From Actinernus sp. WN-2022 (taxonomy: Eukaryota; Cnidaria; Anthozoa; Actiniaria; Actinernidae): a stretch of DNA of 64,000 nt. Below the pieces are notes generated by a model. It saw only the letters and a list, made by a program, of their open reading frames with translations, was not told where the DNA came from and did not search any database. Shown here in pieces: positions 52,861-63,850 of the stretch. The stretch covers positions 102,899,321-102,963,320 of the forward strand of contig JAOWCC010001634.1 of NCBI GenBank assembly GCA_030867875.1, written 5' to 3'. The translations under genes and the position numbers were made by a program. Every line of letters begins with the position of its first letter. Position 1 is the stretch's first letter.

Positions 52861-53999
52861 AAATCACAATGGATGAAGTGATGTGGCAGAGTTAAAACCA
52901 TGGTTTCTGTACTGGATGCGACAACTGCCACGCGGCATGAACTGCGGATGGCTGTCGGTTCGCGAGCTTGTGATGACATTCCATGCACTTGGATGGAAAA
53001 TAACAATCGTTTCAAGGAGAAACTTTTTCGGCGGATGTTTAGGCCACTTACTCAGCAGATTTCGTATCATACTGTGAGTGGGAAAGATATACAGCAGACT
53101 GTAGCTGTAAACTCTGTAATTTTTCTAGTTCCACGAGAAGTGCTCCAAAATTCCAGTTGAGCCTTAGTAGGTGGAAAATAACCATACACCTCGAATCACT
53201 AACATGCAAGTTGCATGGCACTACCCAATTTGCCCAACACTCGCTATGACCTAGCTAGCGTCTAACACACATGTTGGATTATCGTTAGCGGTATACACTA
53301 GTTCCTAACGATAATCATAGAAATAATACAATCATTAAATAATTAATTAATTATTTAATTAAATAATTAATGTTCGGTATCTAGCGCATAGTTAATGGCA
53401 TAAAAACCTGCCTATCTTATATAATTTCGCTCAACTAGATGAATTTTTTGCGTACTAATTCTCGCAAATGAAGTTCAGGGGGGTTAAGGTATTTTTTCTC
53501 GCTTTTTGGTTGGCCGAGCGGGGCCTGGGCAACTGGTTAACGTCAATTCCGTATTTCGGTGTTGAACGTGAAAACTTAGAAACCGATCAGTTTTGTCATG
53601 AATGACATTCCGGAGACAATTTGATAACACAAATGGGTATACCATTTCCAGGGGGAGTGGGGTAGAGAATAATTGTAATTTATAGCTTGGACGTGTTAAT
53701 GTTTGGTATGTTACGCTATTTTAACGGGAAGTAAAACTAGACTATCATATGTAATTTCATCCAACTAGATGAAATTTTTGATGTAACCTTCGCGCAAATG
53801 AAGTTCAAGGGGGGTTAAGCCATTTCGAAATTTTATTGTTGCTGCCATTTCCCCCCTGAACTTCAGCGTTAACCAAATTAAGAAGACCCCCTGGAGTTTA
53901 CTATTTGTAAGATTTTGGTGAAAACCCCATGTCTCTACGACATACCTTTCTGCCCGTAAAAATCCATCGCCCTTTCCGTTTTGGCCGCAAAGCATGCTG

Positions 54000-54490
54000 G
54001 GACGGTTTCATTTGCTATTTCCCAGTCCAGAACTGGATTAAATAAGGTTGCAGCGTCGAAATCATAGTTTTGGTACTAAACAAGACGAACACAACATATT
54101 GGTTGCAAACCTTGCAAAACTGAGGGGGGAGGGGTGGAAAAGCATATGCATTTCCTGTTAATAACGATACCCTCCCCCATTAGAAGTGGGTTGAATGAAG
54201 TTGCAGCATAAAAAAATCATAGTTTTGGTACCAAACACCATGAAGACAACATATCGTTTACAAATTTGGGGTAAGATTGCGAACCTTGCAAAACTGAGGG
54301 GGGAGGGGTGGAAAAGCATATGCATTTCCTGTTTTAAAACAATATTACCCTCCCATTTAGAAGTGGGTTGAATGAAGTTGCAACTTAAAAATCATAGTTT
54401 TGGTACTAAACACGATAAATACAGCATATTGTTTGCCAATTTTGAGTAAGATCTGCGAATCTTGAAAAACTGAGGGGGGGGGGGGGGGTG
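54000..54490 (+). repeat. 172-bp satellite monomers, array unit 3
   Basis: Three diverged monomers with some length loss. The last ends in a G-run just before the unit terminus at 54515. Confidence 0.8.
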
Positions 54491-54716
54491 GAAACCATTG
54501 TATGATTATCGTTAGCGGTATCCACTTGTTCCTAACGATAATCATAGAAATAATACAATCATTAAATAAATGTTTATAAATGAGCGAGCACGAACAACAC
54601 TCCACTGGTATACGTCGGATCAAACAATGATCTAAATGGTTCGCAGATTAAGAAATAAGTAGAATGAAGAATAACCAATACGACGTAGAATTATACGGAT
54701 TTAATGTAACACAATA

Positions 54717-54745
54717 TTTCGACTAGCCATACTAGTCTTCATCAG
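54717..54745 (-). ncRNA. Hammerhead-ribozyme-like motif of the PLE, best core match
   Basis: The minus strand reads CTGATGA (54739-54745), an extra A, stem GACTAG / CTAGTC, then GAAA (54717-54720) and TATT. A short stem I pairs GCAC with GTGT. Compared with the other copies, stem II carries two compensated pair changes. Confidence 0.65.
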
Positions 54746-54850
54746 GTGCTTAGGAGCTTTCACAATGTGACTTGACAATATATAATGGTAAAACGGAAAT
54801 GACGTAAAAAACATAATATGATAACGAAAGATAACTAACGGTGTGACTGA

Positions 54851-55936
54851 TTAGCAGGTCTCATCGCGTTTGTTAAGGCCATTAGGTTCAAGAGTGTTAG
54901 CACGTGTTATGAGATAAGCTTCTTTAGCTTTGCAAATAGCATCACGAGAAGAGAAAATATGTTCTAAAGGAATTAAAAGGATATTAGATGCAGAGTGGTC
55001 AGGGTTAGATAGAAAATGTTCAGATGCAGTGGTGGGTTTGGATTTACTGTCAGAAGGTTTGTCAACTGTCCTACGATGTTCGTTGAGGCGGTCTTTAAGT
55101 CTACGTTTGGTTTCACCAATGTACTGTTTGTTACATTTAGTACATTGAATCATGTAGATGACGTTTTTAGTGTTGCAGTCCATGTGTGTGGTAATGGTTC
55201 TGGTTTCACCCGTAGAAGTAGAAGTATATTGGGTGCAGTTATCAGAAATGTAAGGGCAAGTTAAACAGTTTTGTCCACAACGAAAATAACCTGGATTGTT
55301 GTTGGAAGCAGTGTTGGAGTTATCTGAAGGTAGTTTGGATTTGACTAGCAAATCACGTAGATTGGACGAACGTCGGAAGGCTACAAAAGGGCGTTGGGGG
55401 AAAATAGTTTTGCAACGCACGGAGGAATGTAGAAGATCAAAATGTTTCTCAAAGATAGGAAAGATAGATGGAAGTGACGGATTATAAGTGACTTTAAAGG
55501 GAATACGGTGAGAGGAATTAGATTTCTGTTTAGATTGTAGAGCAAGATTACGAGGGATATCGGCAGCGCGTTTAGTTTGTTTAGTGAGAAGATCACGGAT
55601 GTAACCTCGTTTAAGGAGATAGGAGATGAGTTCAGAGGTACGGTTTTTAAAAGCTTCATTAGTGGAACAAATTCGTCTGAGACGGAGAGCTAAGCTGAAA
55701 GGAATGGCTTCTTTAGTATGACTAGGATGACAAGATGAAAAAAGCAGACGCTGATGTTTATCGGTGGGTTTACAATAAAGGTCAGTTTCAATGACTCCGT
55801 TATTAAGGGATACATTGACATCAAGAAACGGGACATTACTAGAAGAGTAAAAACTGGTAAATTTGATAGTAGGATGAATATTATTAAGATAATCGATGAA
55901 AGTTTTGAGGTTATCCGGACCTTCCGTCCAGAACAT
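54851..55936 (-). pseudogene. PLE RT C-terminus plus GIY-YIG endonuclease, long open block
   Basis: The block is open for 361 codons and starts directly after the RT catalytic YIDD, which lies in the neighbouring frame. It contains VPFLDVNVSLNNG, a basic RRICSTNEAF segment, paired cysteines (CGQNCLTCPY), then the endonuclease VIYMIQCTKCNKQYIGETK with RRLKDRLNEHRR. GIY-YIG nucleases nick the target for PLE insertion. Because the RT is split across frames and the 5' part is lost, the gene is dead as a whole, although the endonuclease domain itself is unbroken. Confidence 0.8.
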
Positions 55937-56324
55937 AAATATATCATCGATATATCTAAGCCAAGAATAGGGAGTGAAAGCTTAAGGGGCTTTGTTCAAT
56001 GCATTGGCTTCAAAGTAACCAAGAAAGAGATTAGCAAAGGAAGGTGCCATTTTGGTTCCCATAGCAGTACCATGAATTTGTAGGTATAGTTGTTATTATT
56101 AAAAGTGAAGTTATTCATGGTAAGAATCATACGGATAAGATCACATAAAGTACTAGTAGGGATAGTTTTATCAGAACGAGTGCTAAGGAAATGATAATAT
56201 GCGTTGATACCGTCATTATGGGGAATGTTCGTATAAAGAGAGGACACATCTAAAGTGACAGGAAGAGCATTGTCCGGAAGGTCACGGAGGAGGGAGAGTT
56301 TATGAAGGAAATCTGACATAGTCA

Positions 56325-57013
56325 TCAAACCCGCCGATAAAGGTTCTGGGACTGTTGTCATGAACTTACAATGGTGCATTGACGAATGCAACCGACAACT
56401 TAACGATACCAAATTTTACCGACCACTGCATGACGAAGACAGGCACACATATCCAACTACGTGTAACCGAATACATAGACAGAATGTTCCATAGCCATTA
56501 TTACATTGATGATAAAACCCGTAAATATCTTATTCAACGCGATACTAAACCAGGGCGCTTTTATATTCTGCCTAAGATTCACAAACCAGGTAATCCTGGT
56601 CGTCCCATTGCCGGTCTCTTCCAACAGCCATCCTACCGAACGTATTTCGGAATTTGTTGATTACTACCTTCAACCTCTAGTTAGCAAACTTCCGTCTTAT
56701 GTCAAAGACACTAATGATTTCCTTCATAAACTCTCCCTCCTCCGTGACCTTCCGGATAATGCTCTTCTTGTCACTTTAGATGTGTCATCTCTTTATACCA
56801 ACATTCCCCATAATGACGGTATCAACGCATGTTATCATTTTCTTAGCACTCGTTCTGATAAAACTATCCTTACTAGTACTTTATGTGATCTTATCCGTAT
56901 GATTCTTACCATGAATAACTTTTAATAATAACAACTACCTACAAATTCATGGTACTGCTATGGGAACCAAAATGGCACCTTCCTTTGCTAATCTCTTTCT
57001 TGGTTACTATAGT
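56325..57013 (+). pseudogene. Second Penelope-like fragment, RT fingers and palm only
   Basis: The plus strand starts at IKPADKGSGTVVM and continues through LPKIHKPGNPGRP, DFLHKLSLLRDLPDNA and LDVSSLYTNIPHN to a motif B region ending SFANLFLGY. Frame breaks are seen near 56500, 56620 and 56925. The part after 56710 is an inverted copy of 55990-56315, so the two PLEs overlap in content and are separate insertions rather than one inverted element. Confidence 0.75.
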
Positions 57014-58009
57014 CCAGTCATTTTACGAAAAAAAGTAGGTCAACCTACCACTAATTGCAACAGAAGGTTTTTCTGCATAATATAATCTGGAATACCGTCT
57101 AGAACAACATACTAAAAGTCTACATGAATCTATTTAGGGGAACATCCTCAAAATCGACTTTATTTGAAGTCCAGTGTTGGATTGACATGAAAACGAGGCT
57201 CTGTACCGGAAGTTGTATTATTATGCCTTTGAATGCCTTGTAATTGCCTGCAATCTTCTAGAATTGTAGTAATGAGAGAGTATAACGATCTAGAAACATG
57301 AAACGGTGGGGGGAGGTGGGGGGATGGCAGTGCCTGGACAAAGTGCGACCCGTTTATAAACCCACTGGTAAGATTCGTTATCTATATTTTCTGATTTCAA
57401 TAGCATGATTTTATTACCCTAATCATACCCTCTATAACATATAAAAAGTCTACAGAAATCCAACGAAGGCAAAGTGCTTAAAATCAACACTAAATATGTA
57501 CGTGTACACTTTTCAACATAATGAAAACGAGACTAAAAATAAAAATATTTTATGCTTTTGATATGACTTAAAGCATTGTGAAAGCTGTGTTTTCTGGAGT
57601 GGGGGAAGTATTTAGACTGATTCTAACATTTTGACACCTTTTCAAAATTTGTACCGTTGGCAAGTTAATTGCATCTGCAGGCTCAACTTAGCCAGTATGG
57701 CATGGTATGGCGTATAACATGACATGTATCTAAAAATGACAAATATACGGCCATCTACAAAGTCAATAGGTTATGAACCAAACCCGGTTACAATTTAAAA
57801 TTTTAAAACCACAGTGTGTTTAGTTTAGATTGAGAGTTAATACTTTTGACTTACGCCTAAGCTAACTATGGCTTTTTGCAAAATTCCTAACATGCCGTGG
57901 GACATGAAACAGCGTGTAACAAACACGAAGTTAGGCCGCTTAGAATATATCACAATAACCATGAATGAAACATCTAACTTGAGAATCAACCGGTACAGGG
58001 CGATTATGT
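57014..58009. other. No gene; two diverged tandem blocks
   Basis: Blocks near 57090-57240 and 57430-57560 share AAAAGTCTACA and ATGAAAACGAG at similar spacing, suggesting an old duplication of about 330 bp. G-rich patches lie at 57307-57325. Confidence 0.4.
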
Positions 58010-59235
58010 TAATAATAATTATAATAATATTACAATTTCTATAGCGCTCATACATAAATGTTCTAAGCGCTTTAATATAATCTAAACAATTATCGAATGC
58101 TTAACGTATACATTGCAATAGAATAATATAGCTTATAGGTAAACTTGATATAACGAGTTAAAAAAAATAAACACTAATTACAAATCATAAGCAATCTTAA
58201 AAGGTATGTTTTAAGCCTGGATTTGAAAGTATTAACATTCTCAGAAGATCTGATGTTTAGTGGAAGATCGTTCCATAACTTGGGAGCGTGCGCAGAAAAA
58301 GCTCGGTGTCCATAGTTCTTTACTTTATAAGATATGCAATTTAGGCGCAAAACAGACTTTGATGAACGCCGGTTCTTCTTGGTTTGTGCAATTCCAACAA
58401 GTCTTGTAGGTAGAACGGAGCTAAATATACCAGTTTCGGTAAATTCCGACATTTTGAAAGGGGTGCAAATATGGCGCGAAATACTAATAGTGTTTGTATG
58501 GGAATCGATGGGAATCCGATGCCAAATAAAATCCGTAAAATCGAATTTATGAAATATTCTTCAGATACGAACTTAAGATATCAGGTAAAAGATTAACATT
58601 TCGAAATTTGAGGGATGTAGCTGTACTGGGAAGCGTGCAATCGTGTTTTCAGTTTTCCATACATTGTCTGTAAATTTTCACGCGGAATTTGACTCGTTTT
58701 TATCTGGAGAATATTTCAGAAATTCGATATTACGGATTTTATTTGGCATCGGATTCCCATCAATTCCCATACAAACACTGTATTTCGCGCCATGTTTGCA
58801 CCCCTTTAAAAATGTCGGAATTTACCGCGAACTGGTCTATTATGTAGGGTCTTGAAAGTAAGTAAATTAACCTTAAAAATTATCCTATATTGAATTGGTA
58901 ACCAATGGAGCTTTCTAAATAACCCGTGCCGCAGCGTTTTGTACGTATTGAAGCTTTAAAATCATATGCTGCGCAAGACCAAATAAGAGCGAATTACAAT
59001 GATCAAGTTTTGAGCTAACAAATTAAAGCATGAATAAGGTTACCTTACTTAGTATCATATTTACTTGTTTAGACATAATCATAGTACTGTCAAATATAAC
59101 TCCGATGTTCCTGGCATGGTCTGACAGATATGCAGTGTCATCTCCCAAGGTAAGGGAATGTAGTGGAGTGTATGAGCGGAATTTAGAATGCAGCAAAAGA
59201 AGCTCAGTTTTATCTTTATTCAACATAAGTTTTTT
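58010..59235 (-). pseudogene. CR1-type LINE 3' part, split by a foldback element
   Basis: The minus strand encodes LNKDKTELLLLHSKF and ARNIGVIFDSTM (59023-59226, just after the RT palm). After an interruption it continues with YGHRAFSAHAPKLWNDLPL (58174-58430). The 3' UTR ends near 58010 in an ATAATTATA tract. The catalytic palm is absent. Confidence 0.75.
58430..58835. mobile_element. Foldback element, about 405 bp, in the LINE
   Basis: Long inverted arms begin CCAGTT on the left and end AACTGG on the right. Matching inner blocks include GTAAATTCCGACATTTT, GGGGTGCAAA and GTTTGTATGGGAAT. Arms reach about 135 bp each. LINE sequence resumes on both sides. No coding capacity. Confidence 0.75.
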
Positions 59236-59267
59236 TATAGTCTAGGGCACGCGAGGAAGAAGTAGCG

Positions 59268-59735
59268 CCATTTGGGGTAAGAAATGCGAACCTTGCAAAA
59301 CTGAAGGGGGAGGGGTGTAAAAATCCTATGCATTTCCTGTTAATAACGGTGCCCTCCCCCATTAGAAGTGGCTGGAATGAAGTTGCAGCTTAAAAATAAT
59401 GGTTTTGGTAGTAAACAAGACGAACACAACATATTGCTTGGAAATTTGGGGTAAGAAATGCGAACCTTGCAAAACTGAGAGGGGTGTAAAATCCTATGCA
59501 TTTCCTGTTAATAACGGTGCCCTCCCCCATTAGAATTGGCTTGAATGACGTTGCAGCTTTAAAATCTTAGTTTGGTTATTAAACACGACGAACACAACAT
59601 ATTGGTTGCAAATGTGGGGTGAGAAATGCGAACCCTGCAAAACTGAGGGGGGAGGGGTGGAAAATCCTATGCCTTTCCTGTTCATAATGGAACCCTCCCC
59701 CGTTTAGAAGTGGCTAGAATGAGGTTGCAGCTTAA
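59268..59735 (+). repeat. 172-bp satellite monomers, array unit 4
   Basis: Three monomers followed by the conserved right block of the array unit (59736-60078), which ends GTTATCGTTAG. Confidence 0.8.
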
Positions 59736-60266
59736 AATCACAATGGATGAAGTGATGTGGCAGAGTTAAAACCAGGGTTTCTGTACTCGACGCGACAACT
59801 GCCACGCGGCATGAACTGCGGATGGCTGTCGGTTCGCGAGCTTGTGATGACATTCCATGCACTTGGATGGAAAATAACAATCGTTTCAAGGAGAAACTTT
59901 TTCGGCTGATGTTTAGCCCACTTATTTCCACGAGAAGTGCTCCAAAATTCCAGTTGAGCCTTAGTAGGTGGAAAAACACCATACACCCACGATCACTACC
60001 ATGCAAGTTGCATGGCACCTGACCCAAAACGCGCTACGACGTGGCTAGCCTCTAACACACATGTTGGGTTATCGTTAGCGGTATCCACTATAGTGTAATA
60101 TAATAGATAGAATAAAATGAATAATAACAGTGGATAAAGAAACACAATTGATGTTATATATCTAAAGTAGTTTTTGATGTAGAGCAATTCGTCATATATT
60201 TGGATTTCAACCGTAGATCGATCTTCAGACAGATCCGACTTTACCTGCTTTATTTTCTTCATCACT

Positions 60267-60521
60267 ATGGGCATTGACATCGCCTCTTGGAGAATTTGCA
60301 TTTGCTCCTTCCATCCTCATTCCTTCGCACCATGTGTTTCTACTATTAAGTACTCTGCAAGCTCTAAAACCATCAAGTGGTCGTCCCATAGACGTTCTGC
60401 TATCTTGTTATCACTTGCTTTGCTGGCTCTCGCTTCATCCCTTACAATTTGTATGGATGTCGAATTCAACCCCGGACCCATTACTACTACTGGACAACCT
60501 ACAACAGATGCCGACTCCTAA
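60267..60521 (+). pseudogene. PLE leader ORF with a 2A-like (StopGo) motif
   Basis: The ATG at 60267 begins an 84-codon frame. A hydrophobic stretch (ILLSLALLALASSLTI, residues 46-61) is followed at residues 64-71 by DVEFNPGP (60456-60479). This matches the D-[VI]-E-x-N-P-G-P consensus of 2A peptides, at which ribosomes skip one peptide bond. A TAA at 60519 ends the frame. The same frame is open again to 60875, so the stop may be a later mutation. Known for 2A-like peptides: they occur in some retrotransposon N-termini and can double as signal sequences, which would fit the hydrophobic run here. Confidence 0.65.
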
Positions 60522-61189
60522 ATTCCAAACCTTCCGACGATGTACCCATACACAGGTCTTTTCAACACAACGAAAAGGATCCAACTCAAACTCACCCGAT
60601 TTAAACATCACTTTCTGAACTACACCTTCTACAAAGAACACAATTACATCCCAACATCACTACTTCCACACAAACTGCCAATATACACAGACACCCAGAA
60701 ATTCTATCGACGATGGAACTATATTTCTTACTCTGCTGCTTACCGCCATCTAAAGTTACTTATCGCCGAATGCCAAAACAAGATAGACTCATTAACAAAG
60801 GAACTAGGACACCACAAGGAATTCTTGCGCAATTCGTGTACACCAGATGCCTTTTTTATTATACAGCTAAATTAGATTCTATGGCCTTATCGCTTGAGTC
60901 TCTACTTACTAACAGGCGCGCTACTGAAAGACTGCTCCCTTCCGCCAACCTATTGACACCATTCTTGCTAACAAGAGTCTTGACCCACGGGTCAACAATA
61001 ATGCTAATAATAATGCACGCGAGACTGAATCAACTTCATCCAACGCTCCGCACGATACCACTAACTCCACTCATTCTAATGTTCCGCCTCCCAAACGAAT
61101 ACGTACTCGACGCAAACTAAACCTGCTAACATTCAACTAGATAGCACTTCTGTTATTAATCTTTCTAATTCTCCTCTTTCGACCGACGA

Positions 61190-62264
61190 GATATCATTCT
61201 GTTCTTTCGCGTGGACTCACTTTCTGTCCCACACCTCGACATATCAATTGGCCGGAAGTGTCAGCCGACATCTACGACTTTTCACGACGCATGCGACTAG
61301 CTGAATATTTTTATGACAATAACAGCAATAACCCTAACAGCGCCACAGAACAAAATACTCCATTCTATAACAAAAGTACTTGGAACCCTCCAGTCGACAG
61401 AGAACCGGCTCTTAATACTTTTTTAGACGCTGTAAAACTAGACGTAACAACTTGTAAACCTAACAAAATTCGTGATAACCTTACTGCCACAGAACGACAA
61501 GCTGTACACCGACTGAAGCAACGACATGACATCATTATTAAACCCGCTGACAAAGGTTCCGGCACTGTAGTTATGGACAAATATTGGTACATCGCCGACG
61601 AATGCAAAAGACAGCTTAATAACGCCAAATTTTACCGACAACTAAACGAAGACATAACTTCTAACATACAAGAACGCATTACAGTGTATGTCAACAGAAT
61701 GTACACTGACAACTCTATCAATGACAAGACGAGACAATACTTAATACAAACTGATGTTAAACCAGGACGCTTCTACATTCTACCTAAAATACACAAACCT
61801 GGTAATCCAGGACGCCCTAGCGCTATTGTGTCATCTAATAACCATCCCACTGAACGCATATCCCACTTCGTGGACTACCACCTTAAACCTTCAGTTAGTA
61901 AACTTCCTTCTTTCGTTAAAGACACTAATGACTTTCTTAATAAACTCCTTGCTATCCATAATTTACCCGCAAACTCTTTATTAGTTACTCTTGATGTCTC
62001 ATCATTGTATACTAACATTCCGCATAATCGGAAGGCATTAACGCCTGTGATAATTTTTGGCGTACTCGCGCTCATATAACCATTCCTACTGGCACACTCT
62101 GTGACCTTATTCGCATGATTCTTACCATGAATAACTTTTCTTTTAATGACAACCATTACCTTCAAATCCACGGTACGGCCATGGGTACCAGAATGGCCCC
62201 TTCTTTTGCTAACCTGTTTCTTGGCTATTTCGAAGCTAATGCTCTTGAAAAAGCCCCATTTCAA
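61190..62264 (+). pseudogene. PLE reverse transcriptase, first part
   Basis: The frame is open from at least 61190 (LSRGLTFCPTPRHINWPEV). It shows KPADKGSGTVVMD, GRFYILPKIHKPGNPGRP and VTLDVSSLYTNIPHN (motif A). A one-base shift near 62030 moves to the next frame, which holds TLCDLIRMILTMNNF and [20 protein letters not shown] (motif B). The reading stops at the insertion near 62264. The missing start suggests the ORF joined upstream sequence that is now out of frame. Confidence 0.8.
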
Positions 62265-62567
62265 CCTCACACCTGAGTATTGAGTATTTATTTCCCACAA
62301 TTATATTTACACGTGTTTCTTTACAATAAAACAATAGGAAAATACGCAATGGGAGGAGGACTAAATAAACCTTTACGGGCTTTTACAAAGTAGTCCCCCT
62401 TATATATATATAAATGTTTATATTGATGTATATATCGTATCAGATGGCAGTATTAATAAGTATTTAATTATTTGATGATAGATAATATGGATTGTATTTG
62501 GGTATATGTAAGGTGAGTACTATATATAATAATCATTAGTATTATTGAGATAGGAGAAACAATTTCA
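62264..62567. mobile_element. 304-bp AT-rich insertion in the PLE RT gene
   Basis: It lies between motif B and the YIDD catalytic box, which are separated by only about 20 codons in the copy at 54690-56321. ATTTCA occurs at both edges (62258-62263 and 62562-62567) and may be a target duplication. There are no inverted ends and no coding capacity. Confidence 0.55.
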
Positions 62568-62579
62568 TTTTACGTTTAA

Positions 62580-63655
62580 AACTGGCTACGATACATCGAT
62601 GATATTTTTATGATCTGGACGGAAGGACTGGATAACCTAAAACTATTCATCGATTATCTTAATAACATTCACCCTACCATTAAATTCACCAGCTCACACT
62701 CTTCCGCTAACGTACCTTTCCTTGATGTTAATGTTTCTTTAAACAATGGTAATATTGAGACTGACCTTTACACTAAACCTACTGATAAACACCAACATTT
62801 ACTCTATTCGTCTTGCCATCCCCAACATACCAAAAAAGCTATTCCTTTTAGCTTAGCCCTCCGTTTGCGACGTATCTGTTCTACCGACGAATCTTTTAAG
62901 ACCCGTACTGCTGAATTAACTACATACCTCCTTAAACGAGGCTATAACCGCACCTTCCTTACTAGACAAATACAACGCGCTGCCGATAGTCCTCGCACTC
63001 TCACTTTACAAACGAAAGACGCACACAGTTCTAACCGTATCCCTTTTGTTATTACTTTTAATCCATCCCTTCCACATATCTCTAACATCATTAGGAAACA
63101 TTACAGCCTGCTGCTCTCTTCTAACCGCTGTAAGAAAACTTTTCAACACTTGCCCATGGTAGCCTTTAGACGTACCACCAACCTGCGTGACCTACTCGTT
63201 AAAGCTAAACTCCCTTCTAACTCGACTAATTCCCAGCTCCAACTCCCGCCTGGCTCGTTCCGTTGTAGGAAGAACTGCGCCACTTGCCCTAATTACATTT
63301 CTGACGGACTTACTAACTATACTTTCTTTTCTACCGGTGAAACGCGCTCTATCAAATTTAACCTGACCTGTAACACCAAAAATCTAATCTACATGATTCA
63401 ATGTAACCGCTGCAATCTACAATATATAGGTGAGACTAAACGACGCTTAAAAGACAGATTTAACGAACACCGCCGGACGATAGATAACTCTAACAACAAA
63501 TCTAAACCCACAACAGTTGCCGAACATTTTCTTAATTCTCCTAATCACACTGCCAACGACATGCAACTCGATACGTAAGGCCAGAGAAGCGTTTTTAATC
63601 GCACAGGCGACAACACTCGAACCTCATGGCCTTAACATCCGGGAAGAGTCATACT
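62580..63655 (+). pseudogene. PLE RT end and GIY-YIG endonuclease
   Basis: It starts at RYIDDIFMIWTEG (catalytic motif C), then VPFLDVNVSLNNG, a long linker, paired Cys (CRKNCATCPNY) and the endonuclease LIYMIQCNRCNLQYIGET with RRLKDRFNEHRR. At 63570 a small deletion and frame change remove part of the C-terminus; the last piece (SIRKAREAFLI) is in another frame. The catalytic pieces of both domains are visible. Confidence 0.8.
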
Positions 63656-63773
63656 ATATATCTGTTTTCACCTTCTTAACATTTTTTCACGATCTATCAT
63701 ATTGTAATCTGTTTTATGACAGCTCAGTATCAAGTTCAAAAATACACGCCAATGTAAATTTTCTTCATTGTAC

Positions 63774-63810
63774 CTGAAGAAGGCTGGTGTGGCCAGCCGA
63801 AATATTGTAC
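63774..63810 (+). ncRNA. Hammerhead-ribozyme-like motif of the PLE
   Basis: CTGAAGA (63774-63780), one extra A, stem GGCTGG / CCAGCC, GAAA (63799-63802), then TATT and GTAC. Upstream GTAC (63770-63773) can pair with downstream GTAC as stem I. Stem III would be minimal, as reported for ribozymes in Penelope-like elements. Confidence 0.6.
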
Positions 63811-63850
63811 CACTAATTTCAAAATTCTACGTTGTATCGGTCTTTGCTTC

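Larger units (their letters stand above)
54690..56321 (-). mobile_element. Penelope-like element, truncated, head-to-head with a second copy
   Basis: The minus strand runs from the RT (DFLHKLSLLRDLPDNA and motif A LDVSSLYTNIPHN near 56250) through the YIDD box near 55940, to the GIY-YIG endonuclease, and ends with a hammerhead-like motif (54717-54745). The 5' edge at about 56321 abuts the 5' edge of a plus-strand PLE fragment. Confidence 0.8.
47813..60078 (+). repeat. Tandem array of four TIR-bounded units with constant 16-bp junctions
   Basis: Units begin CTAACGATAATC and end with GATTATCGTTAG or a close variant: 47813-51740, 51757-53288, 53305-54515 and 54532-60078. The three junction spacers (51741, 53289 and 54516) are each exactly 16 bases and alike. 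Unit 2 is uninterrupted at 1532 bp; unit 3 is shorter on the right. Units 1 and 4 are swollen by PLE, LINE and other insertions. Internal order is an AT-rich left end, an internally duplicated block, 172-bp satellite monomers, and a conserved right block with CATGCACTTGGATGG. Spacer plus flanking arms would form a 12-bp hairpin with a 16-base loop. Confidence 0.8.
60240..63850 (+). mobile_element. Penelope-like element, most complete copy
   Basis: In order: a leader ORF with a 2A-like motif, a divergent N-terminal region, RT, an interrupting 304-bp insertion, RT palm end plus GIY-YIG endonuclease, and a 3' hammerhead-like motif. The 5' limit is not sharp. Several frameshifts and one deletion make it non-functional. 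Confidence 0.8.

Noticed and set aside
61788..61820. NPGRP in the PLE reverse transcriptase as a second 2A motif
   Set aside because: The sequence is KPGNPGRP within a conserved RT box. It lacks the D-x-E-x-N context and the final NPGP.
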